DNA of 64,000 nucleotides, taken from NCBI GenBank assembly GCA_012932865.1, contig SAXG01000037.1:388622-452621 (forward strand), written 5' to 3'. Shown here one piece after another: positions 32,487 to 43,859 of the stretch. The notes below the pieces were generated by a model that saw nothing but the letters and a program-made list of their open reading frames with translations, did no database searches and was not told where the DNA came from. The stretch is from Amylostereum areolatum (Eukaryota; Basidiomycota; Agaricomycetes; Russulales; Stereaceae). The position numbers and the translations under genes are program-made. Position 1 is the first letter of the stretch; every line of letters begins with the position of its first letter.

Positions 32487-34828
32487 CTAAACCGCGCGGG
32501 CGGGTATAGTCTCCTCAGGCATATCCGCGAGGTCGATGGGCGACGTAAAACTCGTGACCTGAGGAAATCGAACCGCACACCCATCAGCCGCGCGCCCAAC
32601 CCACCACCACCGAACAAACGCAAAACTGAAAAAAACACTCACGTAGGGATGCAACGACCTGCCCGAACTCCGCCTCTCCACGCCCCACCGCCCCGCCCCC
32701 TCTCCCGACAACGATCGCGGCCGCGGCCGCGTCCTCCCCGGCGTCGTCTCGCGCCGCGTCAACCTCGGCAGCGCCCTCTCGGCCTCGTCCTGCTCGTCGT
32801 ACGCCTCCGCGCGCGCCTTCCCCGCATCCTTGAACCGCCGCACGTCGTCCATCTCGTACTCCGGCGCGTCCTCGCACTCGCCCTCCTCCCCGTCCTCGCC
32901 CCCCCCGTCGCCGTCCTCCTCCTCGAGCGCGCTCTCGAACGAGCGCACGGTCGCGGGCGAGAGCGTGTCCCCGTACGAGCGCGTGCGCGCGGCGCGGTGG
33001 AGGAAGAGCACGCTGCGGGGCGTGTGCGGCGAGCCGAGCGCGTGGGGGGCCGCCGGGGCCGGGCTGGCGGGCGATTTGGGCGAGGCGGCGTCGGTGGGGG
33101 AGACGGCGTAGTCGGACGCGATGATCGAGCGCGTCGCGCCGGTGGCGGTCGAGAGCGTCGAGGGCGCCTTGTGGTGGTAGCCCGCGTCCTGCGCGACCGA
33201 GCGCGGGAAGAAGATCTGGGACGAGGGGTTCAGTCAGTCGAGCGAAGGGGGGGAGGGGGAGAGGAGAGATGGGAAGAAGAGCGTACCATGAGGGTGAGAG
33301 AGGAGGATACGAATTGACCGATGGCGGTGATCATGAGAAGGATGTCTGGGTGGGGTGGGATGGGTGTGAGGACGCGCGATGGGGGAAGGTGATCGGGCGG
33401 GCGTACCGGACCAAAATCTGAATGGGACTCTCTCGTCAGCGGGGGCGTGCGATCGAAACGGGGCGCGGGGGGGAAGGAACTCACAAGCTCTCGTTGATCT
33501 TGTGGGCACCCTGGATTCCGTCCAGAGCAAGGACGAGGAGCGGGACAGTAGCGCAGAATCGGAAGACGACGCGGACGAGCTACGGAACGAGATCAGCCCA
33601 ACGGGCCCGGGGGGGGGGGGGGGGGGGGGGGGGGAGCGGGAGAAGCGTACGTTCATCTCGTAGAATGTGGAGAGACGGACGACGACGTCGGGGTGCGCGC
33701 CTTCCTCCTTGACGTGACGCAGAAAGGCGGGGAAGCGGAAGAGGACGTAGAGGAAGGCGACGTTGGTCACGGTCGAGCTGAGCGAGCCGACGAGGAAGGT
33801 CCAGGCGTCCGTCTGAAGCGCCGGGAGAGGTCAGCGCGGGATGCGGGAACGGCGGGGGACGGGTCGTACTGTGACGAGATCGTGCCGGGCGATCAAGGTG
33901 GTCAGCGGCATCCCGAGCATGGCGCCCACGCAACCTGCGAGAGGCGTGTCAGCGGAGGTGGAAAGCCGATGACGAACGGAAGACGCACAAGTGTACCACA
34001 TGCGATACTCCCAGCTCGCGAACCAATCGCGCTTTTTAGGGCCCTGGTCCAGAAGGAAGAGCCAGAACGCGAGCTCTGCGGAGGGAGGGGGGGAGCGGCG
34101 GATGAGCGGGGGAGGGGCGCGCAAGCGCGTCGGCAGGGAGACCACACACCTTCAAAATGGATGACTCTACATCGGAACGTGGCGGGATCAGAACGGGAAA
34201 GGATCAAGCGGGAATGAACGGAGGGAACGCACTGTTCGAGCGCCCAAGCGATGCTGAAGACGAAGTACATGGCGAGCAGCATGTGTTGGTTGTGGGGGCG
34301 CCAGAGGTCGACGGGGCGGGGGATGGAGAAGCCGAGGAAGAGCGGATGGTCGGCGTCGGCGCCGCCACGGTCGGCGAGCGGGGCGCCGGTGGGAATGAGC
34401 AGGAAGCCTGATCGGTGGGGGGCGTCTCGTTTAGGGGTGCGGGGGGAAATGGAACGGAGAACGCACCCTCTCTGTACTTGAGCACGGTGATCCCGACGCT
34501 GAACACGACGAGCAAGGGCGTGGTGAGAAAGTAGGCGTACTGTGAGCGCGTGCTGGGTCAGCGGCGAGGGGAGGGGAAGGGACGGGGGATCGGGACGGAC
34601 GGTCATGACGCGTTTGAAGGCGCCGGGCTGGCGACCCGAGTTCCAACGGATGCAGTTGAACTTGTCATAACTCCAGAGGTGGTAGAGGAGATATACGATA
34701 AACTACGCGCGAAACGTGAGCGTCCGGAGGCGAGGGGAGGAGGGGGAGGGGGAGAAAGGGGAGAAGGCGCGCACCAAGCAGGACAAGATAGCCCAAGTGA
34801 GAAACGCGGTCGGGGAACCGTTGCTCAT
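32487..34828 (-). CDS. Multi-pass membrane protein of unknown function, 13 exons with two micro-exons
   Basis: Predicted 514-residue protein. Exons: 34828-34775, 34702-34601, 34539-34467, 34407-34233, 34166-34150, 34075-33989, 33934-33870, 33812-33651, 33579-33485, 33417-33407, 33345-33287, 33215-32643 and 32558-32487; all phases agree. About eight hydrophobic helices are visible, e.g. TWAILSCLFIVYLLYHLW, FLTTPLLVVFSVGITVL, MLLAMYFVFSIAWALEQ, LVGSLSSTVTNVAFLYVLF and LLMITAIGQFVSSSLTLM. A conserved-looking loop reads FNCIRWNSGRQPGAFKRVMT. The last third is cytosolic-looking, with an acidic run and a basic Arg/Pro stretch. I recognise the type only as a conserved basidiomycete multi-pass protein. 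Exons of 17 and 11 nt are unusually small. It lies between the mirrored gene pairs. Confidence 0.85.
33608..33634 (+). repeat. Long poly-G tract in an intron
   Basis: About 27 G in the intron between exons 33812-33651 and 33579-33485 of the membrane protein gene. Confidence 0.9.
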
Positions 34829-36163
34829 GAGCGCGAATCTGAGGGGCCAGCCAGGGCAAAACAAAGAAAGGAGGAGGTTGCGAGAAAAGAAAGGGATGTG
34901 TGATACGGGAAGAAGAAGAGGAAAAGGAGGAGGAGGCGAAGGGGCGGTGGGTGAGACCAAGTCCCTACGCGCTTATATTGGATTAGATATCCCCTCCAAT
35001 CATCCCCGTGACCTTCCAACTTCCCCACCTTGAACTTCAATGGTCTCCATCTTGTGTCGGCAGGCATCTCGGATCCCCCTCTACACCACCGCACCCTCCT
35101 CCATCCCCTTCGCCATGGCGAACTCAGGATCTTATCAACCCGCGCATGGGCACAGACGACGCGGGAAGGGGGGATCCACTGCGCCTGCCAGTCCTTGGCC
35201 TGCACCAACCGTCTCCAAGAGCCTGAGCGAACAAACCCAAAGACCAGGTGATCAATTCGACGCTTCGGTCGGCATCGGTGAGTATATTGCAAGGACAACC
35301 AAAAAAAACCCTGTTCAAATCTGCATCGCTGCCTGATCCCTTCTCTCAATCGCTGGGGAAGGCGGTGCTACCCTGCACCGCGTTGCGCCCTCTCCGTCGT
35401 CGTCCTCCACATCTCTCAGCACCCCTGCGCCCGCCCATCACCCTCTCGGGAAAAGGACGGAGGACGGCGGCGCAGGCGGGCACGAGGCGGCGCGGCTCGA
35501 CGACATGAGACCAATCGCATCGGCGATCGACAGGGATCACTAGCTGCACTGGGCGACCCCACGCCAGCAGGTACGTAGCCTGGGAGACAGATTCGACCCC
35601 GCACAAATTAAACCATACGGGTACGGGCGAACTCCCCAGCTGTCGAAGCTGAAGCTGAAGTCTCGGAGAGGACTGGCCCTTTGTGTCCGAGGGCGAAGAC
35701 GGGCACTTACTCATGAACCGTTCTGTGAACGCGTTCCACTCATCGCGAGAGGGGAGCGGCTGGATGTACCAGGGCCAGGGATCGATGTGTTCCTACTTAC
35801 CTTCCAAGCCGCGTTTAGAAGCTCGCGAGTCGAGTCCAAGTCGAAGGCTGAACGTGCCAGTTGAACGCGGGTTTCACCTCTCCTCGGGCAATGCGCATGG
35901 GGTACCCGCCACAGGAGAGACGGGTCACGAACGGGCTCCTAACTCTGTTTCGCTGATCTGTCCGAGGCAATGATACATGGAAGTCCATACAGTAGTATGT
36001 ATATATACACGCACAGTCACGGTCCTGGCACGTCGCGTCCATCGCATGAGAAAGAATCAACGACATCTGTAGCGAGTGGCAAGCACACGCGATCCGACGG
36101 CCGACGAGCAGTACAGCCCATCATCGCCCCACCCCTCCATCGCCTCCCCCAAACCCGCTAGCC
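34829..36163. other. Intergenic, no supported gene
   Basis: About 1.3 kb upstream of the membrane protein gene and downstream of DUF7330-like copy B'. Frames at 35008-35508 show no domain. Confidence 0.5.
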
Positions 36164-37665
36164 CTACCTATTCTTATTCGTGATCCCACCACCGCCGTCC
36201 CCCACCCGCGCCTTCTCCCCGACGCCCACCGTCAACAGCCTCCCGAGCCTCCGCCAGAACCCGACCACGGCCTCCTCCCGATCGTCCTCCTCGGTGTACC
36301 CGACCCGCAGCGTGCCCGCGCGCGACGCGTACCGGACGTAGTCCGCGAGCTGCGCGGTGTCGCCCGCGCCGACGAGCAGCAGGATCTCCTCGTCCGTCGC
36401 CTTGAGCACGCGCGCGTCGCGCGCGAGCGCCGCGAGCACCTCGAGCTTGCCCTTGCGCGAGTGCAGCTCTATGACGCCCGCGAAGGACTTGGGGAGGAGG
36501 AGGGTGGAGTCGCCTGCGTCGTTCGGCTCGCCGTTCAGTTTCGCGCTGCGGTCGAGAGGGGACGGCGTCCGGGGAGGGGGACTCACTCACCGCGCTTCGA
36601 GTACACGTCCAGATCCAAGTACCGCCCCGCGCTCTTCTCCTGCTGAAAAAGCACCGTCGCCGCCCCATCAGCCTCCGTCATCCCCGAGCACACACAAAGC
36701 AACAACAAAAAAAGTAAACACGCACGACGTCCAGCCGCACCGCCCCGCTCCGCGTCGTCACCCGCACGCTCGCCTTCCGGCCCTCGCCCCGCGCGCGCCC
36801 CACGATCCCCAGCCGCGCGCGGATCGCGCCCCGGCGCGTGTCGAACGCGAGGTTGGGCGCGGTCGCCATCGCTTTGCGCGCGCGGCGCGGACGGACGCGG
36901 GCGGCGGTCGGCGGGGGCGCGGCGGCGGCCATGCGCAGGTCCGGGTCGATCCGCCAGGAGCCTGTGGGCGGGGGAGTGGGGGGAGTCAGTGTGGGGTTGG
37001 GGTTGCGGCGGGGAGTACGGTGAGACGCATGTGGAGAGAAGGGTGAGACGCGTGTGAGGAGAAGGGCGAGACGCGTGTGGGGAGAGGGGGGGAGGTGAGG
37101 TGGGAGGTTGATGATACGGGGATGGGGACACGTGTGTGCGGGTGGGGGGATGTCTGGGGGGTTGGGCTGGGGAACACGTACCGGTTATAGGCTCATCGTG
37201 CATCGAGATGAAGATGCCGTTCATCGCCGGTGCGTCGAGGAGCGGAGGACGGCAGATGGTGGCTCTCGCGCGCGCGTGCGCGGGCAGCGTGGCGGTCGAG
37301 GGGGTGATACGCGCGCGCGGGGGAACGAAGACGGAGACGGTCGTGGCGTTTCGAGGGTGCGCGCCCTGGGGGCGCTGAGGCGCTGAGTGCGTGCGCGCGC
37401 GCGGGGTGGGAGGTATATATGCGGAGGGGATGAGGGCGGAAGCGGGGGGGGAGGGCGGGGCGGGCGCGGACATGAGCACGAGCGTCGTCGGGCGTTTGGT
37501 GGTCGGAGGGGGTCGCGCGTCCGTCGATCGCGGGGTGGCGCTTTGGGCGCGGCGGCTGGGGTTGGAGCTGGAGCTGGGCGGGAGAGGCGGGAGGGCGTGG
37601 TCGCGAGAAGGACCGGGTTCGGGGAGGGCGGAGAGCGTGTGGTACGGCGGAGGCTGCTCCTCCAC
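36164..37665 (-). CDS. DUF7330-like protein, copy B'
   Basis: Predicted 373-residue paralogue of the protein at 30009-31337, in inverse orientation. Exons 37665-37182, 36961-36726, 36642-36591 and 36513-36164 join in phase. It starts MEEQPPPYHTL and has a long Pro/Ser-rich N-terminus, then LLDAPAMNGIFISMHDEP, GSWRIDPDL, RGAIRARLGIVG, KASVRVTTRSGAVRLDV, a 52-nt exon with GRYLDLDVYSK, STLLLPKSFAGVIELHSRKG and ADYVRYASRAGTLRVGY. Copy B has one more intron near its 5' end. The folded part is conserved while the N-termini diverged freely, as expected of a disordered region. Unknown function. Intron 1 holds a 23-nt minisatellite. Confidence 0.85.
37018..37088 (+). repeat. 23-nt minisatellite, 3 copies, in intron 1 of copy B'
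   Basis: Units of the form GTGAGACGCGTGTGGAGAGAAG repeat three times with a few substitutions. Confidence 0.85.
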
Positions 37666-38755
37666 TTGCTCATCCTATCATGTCCCACAAATACAAGGAA
37701 AGGTAACGCGCACGTCAATGGACCGGCCAGAGCTCGAGGCGAGATCCAACGCACCCGGTGCGGCGTCGGCGTCGACGGCCGCTGGAACGCGCGCGCTTGG
37801 TCTTCTTCACCTTGCAGGATCATCGAGGTTTGGGGGGGAGGGGGGGAGGGTTGGACTGACGGTCGTGATAACTGCCGGCGCACGATCCTTCCCTCGTACT
37901 TATGTATATGCACTTCGAGCTCCGTTCATCGGCACCCGACGCGGTCGCATGAGCATCCCTCAGAGCTGCGGACATGTCGAATGAAGGCGCACGACCCACG
38001 AGGACCTGCCCACATTACTGCGCCTGGGCTTACCACTGATGCTGCGCGCCAACACGGACCTCCTCGGGGTCCAGCAACCTCAAGAGGCCAGTGTTCATTG
38101 AGATTGAGCTTGAGCTTGAGCGTTCAACGTTCAACGTTCAACGTTCACCTCCCCCGATTGAGGGTGCGCAGTGCCTGGCCCAGCAAACGCTTCCTTTCGA
38201 GGTCGACGCGTCCGGGCGGCGATAGAGGGCGCCTTGCGGTTGGGTGAGGACGGAGAATCTTGGACTGGGCAGGGTAGGCTGAGACAAGCTGAGATGACTG
38301 TCAATGAGAGAACAAGGACGGTAAATTGAAAGCTGCGCAAGAAGTTTTCTTGGGAGACCTGAACAAGTGAATGAAAGTCTCCCCACGGACTTGTCGTATT
38401 CGGAGTACCGCGAGTACTGGTAGTTGGTGGCGGTGCGACGTAACGCGAAGGGATTCAATTATTTGTGGGGGAGGGTGAACCAGAACGGCTATCTTCTGGT
38501 TAGGTCAGCCACGGAGACGTACTAGGGAAGGGGGTCGACTGTCGAGATGGATAGTTTGTTGATCTGAAGTGGATGTTCCTGAGGAATGCTGCGGTGGCCC
38601 CCGTAGCAGCAGAGACGCGTTCGTGAACAATTCGTCCATTCCCCCCGTTAACTAAGTACGTCTTATATCTCTTCGAACTTATCGTCGGGAAGGGCTGGGG
38701 GATCCGAAGGCTTCGGGATATGAGACACGTCCGATCGACCGTATATTGGGAATGC
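37666..38755. other. Intergenic between DUF7330-like B' and the MYND gene
   Basis: About 1.1 kb. Contains the heptamer repeat at 38121-38147; otherwise no supported gene. Confidence 0.5.
38121..38147 (+). repeat. CGTTCAA heptamer repeat (nearly 4 units)
   Basis: Three full CGTTCAA units and a partial fourth, preceded by GCTTGAGCTTGAG. Same heptamer as at 28036-28062. Confidence 0.85.
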
Positions 38756-40090
38756 TCAATCCACCGTAGATGACAATCCAGAGGACTCGGATTCGATGTC
38801 AGAAGGCTCTCCGCCCCCTTCTTTTCGTCTCCGAATAGTTTCGCGCGCTGTCTGGCGCATCTCCCACATCTCCTCCGGACTCACTGTCGACGTCGAGACC
38901 TCGATGCCCTTCCCATCCAGCGTGGGCCACACCATCCTGACCGTTTTACTCCTTCCCTTTCCCTTTTTCTTCTTCTTCTTCGGCGCAGACGGGGGACCCG
39001 GGACAGAGATCGCGCCCGAGATTTCAAGGGGATTTGCGCTTGGAGGGGGGGATGTGAGGGAGGCGGGCACGTCGCCGTCGCCGTCGCTCGCTGCGCGACG
39101 TTTACACTCCCCCTGATGGCGTTTCCAGTCCTAAGGTATGTGCGCCAGCACCAACGAATACGCTCAGCGAGCCGCAGAAGAGGATACCACGCCAGTCGAA
39201 CCGGGCACGTACCGTCTTTTGGCACTCGCGCGAGCAGTAGTGCGGCTTCCTCTCGGGCGCACACGGTCCTCCACACCTCCTCAGCGCCGTCTGCGACTCC
39301 GCGCGTATCCCACATCCCTCGCGCGCGCACGCGTGCTTGTTCGGTGCGCTCCGGGCCTTCTCCTCGAGCGCTTGCTCCCCCCGCTCGAGCGCGTCCGTCC
39401 GCCGCCGCATGAACGTCCACATGAACTTGATGCCCGCGGTCTCGCGCCGGTAAAACGCCTTGTCCTTTTCAGAGAAGCACGCGGCGGCGGGAATGGCGAA
39501 GCTCGCGAGCGTTTGGTGCAGCTGGCGCACGGCGAAGAGGCCGGGGGGCGTGACGAGGCCGTACTCCGCGGCTTGCTCCGCCCACAGGACGCATTGGACG
39601 AGATCCCAGCCGTCTTTCTTTTCTTCGTACGTGCTCATGCGGTACATGCAGAGGCAGAGAATCGCGCGGACGGCGGGCGCGTCCCGCAGTGGGTGCGTCC
39701 AGTGTTGACGGTCCTCTGCGATGGCTTTCCAGCTCTCGAAGGCCGCCTCACTGTCTTTCTCGATGCCGAACCCGCTGTACTTCCTGTTGGGGAGCGTGCG
39801 CGTGAGAAGAAGGGAGGAAAACGCATGGTTTGAGGGAGTGTAGGAACCGACCTCAGTCCCAGCTCGATCTTCATCTCGGCGTCACCTGCCTGCGCACGCT
39901 GCACGACGCGTACGAGCGGGAGGCTACGCAGGTGGCACATGGTCTCGTCGATTTCGTCCTGAAAATCCCTACCGTCGATGTCGTCGACGTCGATGGGGAT
40001 GATAGCCCTATAGGCGCGGATGTAATCGAGTGCGCGCTCGGCTATCGACATATCGGTCACGCCTGGGAGGAAGGCTTTAAAGACCTCCAT
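38756..40090 (-). CDS. MYND zinc-finger protein with Sel1-like region (copy A')
   Basis: Predicted 394-residue protein; exons 40090-39852, 39783-39213 and 39130-38756, phases consistent. Residues 1-200 are a helical Sel1-like part (IELGLRKYSGFGIEKDSEAAFESWKAI). Residues about 231-282 form a MYND finger: CAREGC, LRRCGGPC, HYCSREC, then after an intron DWKRHQGEC. The remaining tail has a basic Lys-rich run (PKKKKKKGKGRSK), perhaps a nuclear localisation signal, and ends acidic (DIESESSG). MYND fingers bind proline-rich partners; the target is unknown. The copy at 27761-28547 shares the first part but has no MYND finger. Confidence 0.9.
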
Positions 40091-40714
40091 TCAAGTTGCT
40101 GGTGAGTCGAGAGCCTTGGTCGCGTGAGATGAGACGAGAGTTTGGGGTTTGTAGTCGGGGGATGCCAGCGAGCAGTCGGGTTATATAGGCATCAAAGGTG
40201 GCAAGTTTCACTAGGGCCTGGTGGCAAACAATACAATGTACATGAGTGACGAGGCCAAGAGCAGGCCGTCAACTTGTTACAGTTGTTTTGTCAGAGCACG
40301 TGATGGGAAAATCGGAAACGCGCGCCAGTTCGCCCGCTCGAACAGGATAAGGTTCTCCGCTTCGACGATCTATCGCGAAGACTCAAGAGTTCAGTGGAGC
40401 TCGCTCAGGTGCCTGTTCGTTTTTGTGATTTTCTATTCTCGCTTCCAATACCAAACACGTCCCGCATCTGGACGCGTTCGCGCGGATCTCCAACGGAAGC
40501 ACCATTGAGTTCGAAAAATAGCCAAAAAAATTGGACAGTCCATGAAATTCAGAAGTAAGTACTGTATCGAAATACGGAACAAACATTAGAAATGAAACCC
40601 AGAAAGAGAGCGCGCGTTCCTATACACTTGGTTTTTCTTCGTTAACTGCGGAGCCTTACTGCCTATGAATCCCATCCACCCTTCGTGTTACTCGGCGGAG
40701 TCATTGTACTACAT
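40091..40714. other. Intergenic
   Basis: About 0.6 kb between two minus-strand genes. Nothing supported. Confidence 0.5.
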
Positions 40715-41451
40715 CTACAAAACGAGAAGTTTGATCAAGACGTCGAGCTTGAGCTCAACGATGATCGAGGTGCAGCTGCTGCCGAGCAGGCCAACGAGCA
40801 GGCCGATGACGACGGACAGAACACCGCCGAGGAGACCAAGAACGAGGTCGAGGACGATGGTGATGAGGGCAACGAGGGAAACTCTGTAGATATCGTGAGC
40901 TTTCTTCTGTGCTAACATGCGAAGCCAAACTCACCCGATGGGGGCAAAGCAGCCGATAATTGCGCCCTTGTCGATCCCGGGGAGGCTGTAGACCGCGCCG
41001 CAGGGGATGATGACGAGCTATCGAGTGCATTAGAGGAAATGGAGGTTGCTCGACAAAAACGCAAAAACACACCTGGATGACGACGGAGAGCAGAACGAGA
41101 ATGTCGCCGAGACCGATGGCGCCAACAGGAAGGCCCTTGCAAGACGCGACAGCCGCATCGAGGACAACTGTAATGTCGAGCACGATGCTAGTGACCTTGG
41201 CGGGAGTGGCCGTGTCAGCATTGAGGCTCTCTGATTTTTTGTGAATACGAAGAGAAATGAGCAAGCCACTGAAGATGCGTACTGAGTTGATCAACATGGG
41301 GCTGGACGTCATCCGGGAGTCCGGACAAGATCGAGGTGAGCGTCGCAGCCTGACGCTCCTCGATAGCACGGGACTCGACGGTGGGCATCGCCGAGGCGAA
41401 CGCGCCGAACGCGAGAGCGGCGACGGTGGCGATCTTCATGAAGGAGAACAT
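40715..41451 (-). CDS. Small secreted hydrophobic protein, copy 2
   Basis: Predicted 192-residue paralogue of copies 1 and 3. Exons 41451-41283, 41230-41073, 41017-40935 and 40883-40715; exon lengths 158 (second) and 83 (third) equal those of copy 1. The signal peptide is MFSFMKIATV, AALAFGAFASA. Later: SIVLDITVVLDAAVASCKGL, PVGAIGLGDILVLLSVVI, LVIIPCGAVYSLPG, GCFAPIG, and a Gly-zipper-like hydrophobic tail (LGLLGGVLSVVIGLLVGLLG, then SSCTSIIVELKL). It has four cysteines at the same places as copy 3. It lacks the NYSY motif found in the other two, so it is the most diverged. Only a TATA box, not the longer promoter blocks, is shared upstream. Confidence 0.88.
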
Positions 41452-41539
41452 GGTGATGTCGAGAGCGGGTTGAGTGGATGGGGGAGTAGGCGATTTGAAG
41501 GGAGAAGAGGGTAAGGAGACATTGGGGTTGGTGGAAGGG

Positions 41540-41547
41540 CTTTTATA
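41540..41547 (-). promoter_or_regulatory. TATA box of small secreted protein copy 2
   Basis: TATAAAAG on the minus strand, about 90 nt upstream of the ATG. Confidence 0.65.
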
Positions 41548-43859
41548 CCTGAAATCCGTGAGTATAACTCTGTCCAGGCCCGAGACAGAAGTGGGAAACA
41601 ATATCTCGAGTTCAAAGGCGAGCGATGCCCGCTGGTTGGGCGAGCGGAGCCAGGCCCTCAAGGCGGCCAGAGGTCTTCACATTCATTGGCTTTTGACAGC
41701 CCCCCGACAGAAGAAGGAGCACTGTCACGTCGACACCGAAATTTGAACAGTCCACCGTACCGGAAAACGGTTGGAGAGAATTTGGTCGACCTGGCGTTTC
41801 CTGTTTCTGCGTCATGAACGACGCGTCGCCGTCATGGACCAGTTCGCGGGTGGAGAGTCTGTCGCTCATCCTTCGTTGGATGAACGCGCCTCGCCCACCT
41901 GACCTAGATCTGGCGTCTCTTGTCTTCATATACGTAACATCCGCGGATATTCAGTGTCTCTCTCAACCTAAAACCCGAGAAATTATTTGAGATTTGATCC
42001 AGCGTTTTGGAAGTTTGAACTCTCAACTTGACAGGGATAGAGTGGGGGTCGAATTACTGCAAAGGTCGTACGCGACGGCGGCAGTCTGCGGGCGCGTCAT
42101 TGCGCGTCCATCCTATGCTGCAAAGCGACGAGCGATAGCTCCACAAAGTGCGCGGCTAGTAGTAGTACGTGAGAAAATGTATACGGCAGTATATAGGTGA
42201 CTGCATTCCAAATGAAGAGTCGTCACCTTCGGACTCCAGAACTTGGCCACTCTGTCGTGCCTCCCCTTTTCTTTGACCAAGGATGGTCAAATACGATCAT
42301 CGGGAGAGTCGAAGTGGAAGAGCTTGGATACTACTCCCGAGGCGAACTTTGAACGACTCCAGTTCCGCATTGTCAAGTCGAGCCTCCGCATGGGCGATAT
42401 GTCGGCGCGTTTACTACGGTTGGAACCCTGGATTCTAGATCATCTTCAGCACATGTTTTCTGGCCATCGTTCACGGTCTACCAAAAAGATGACGGCAACC
42501 TCTCTGAGCACAGGTCCGTCTGCTGAAATGGTATACGTACTCACCAGGGGACCTCAGCGAACGTTAGACACACCCGAGCCCAAGATTGAGTAAAAGACGA
42601 GACATCTTCATACAAGCAGTCCGCTGGTGCCTGAACAAGATACAACCGAAGAAGGATGAAAGGTCGACTAAATGAAAGCGTCGCTACCCTTTAATGTAGG
42701 TTAACGTTCGTTGATAAACTGAACAGGCAGCGTACTCGCCTTACTAAGTACCTTCCGTAATGGTATGCGCGGGTCCACCGAACAAGGCTGCTTTTGAACA
42801 TCATGAGCATGTGAAAGGGAATACTTTGTCCTAAAGGAAGGAGAGGACAAGTCACCGTCCCGCCGTAACGCCCAATGCTATTCCCCCACGTGAAAAGAAT
42901 CAAATTCTCTGGTTTATCAGAACATCGAAGAAGACTGCGTCGAGCGTTGCGAGGTGTGCTCACGGTTTATCTCCGACAGAGCTTGATCACAAGCTTGTGC
43001 GTGGTGTGTGGCCTCCACCAGATCCTGTCCCATGCTCAAGGCTGTTGAACGTCCGCTAGGTTGGGTGTGCATTGCGTACATACTGTGGAGTGCGTTCATC
43101 ATTGGTCATTCGTGGCGGCTTTGCGGCTGGTCTCCGATAGGTTCTGGCCATAAAGCATGGAGTTTTTTTAGTGTTTGACGCCGCATATCAGCATCGCCGC
43201 CAGGCGTCTGGGAGAGGTGTGTGCCTCGCTCATGATCCACGCGTTGTTGGTGCGCCCTCGGCTGGTTGAGCCTCAGTGTTGGGTTGCGCTCTAGGCTCTG
43301 CATCGAGAAATTTTGGGTTTTGAGAAGGAAAGATCGGCAAGCCATAGACCATGGGCACATGGACCCAGCACACCAGCTCACGCTGCCATTCTTCTGCAGA
43401 ACGCCAAAACGCGTCGAATTTAACTGCACCCGTAGAACAGCGCTCAGGCGGAGATCTGCTATGGACGAATTGGCGTCAAGGTCGTTGTGTCCAATAGACA
43501 GCGCAGAACAAAGCAGAAGACGGGCGAACGCACCGTGAAACGCCCGAGCGGTACCGGAGATGTGTCTATCCTCTACGTTGGCGAGAAAAATCGCGGCAAA
43601 TTGTGGAGTGGGTTATTGAGCAAAACACCTCATCGCGGGTTCAGAGCGGCTCGAATGTCACGGCTTTGGCCGGGATGAACACGGCTACGCGTGTCTGTGG
43701 ATAATAGAGGACAGCATCACCGATGGCTGGGCGACCACATGCACGTCGTGCAGGGCAAGGCGAGGAGCCTGTCGATTCCGTACGTGTTGCATAGTATACA
43801 AAGAACGACTCATCAGAAAATACGGCATGAAAATATGGAACACCACGGGCCACGACCAC
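41548..43859. other. Long gene-poor stretch
   Basis: About 2.3 kb. On the minus strand two frames, 43429-43106 and 43102-42917, are in the same frame and separated by a single TGA; the text is Gln/His/Ser-rich with no domain. The plus frame 42243-42593 also shows no domain. Possibly relics of a decayed gene; no firm call. Confidence 0.4.

Noticed and set aside
37387..38247. 286-codon plus-strand open frame
   Set aside because: Partly antisense to exon 1 of DUF7330-like copy B' and partly intergenic; Gly/Arg-rich without any domain.
42917..43429. Two minus-strand frames in register separated by a single TGA
   Set aside because: Could be a relic of one gene, but the text is low-complexity and matches nothing; evidence too thin.
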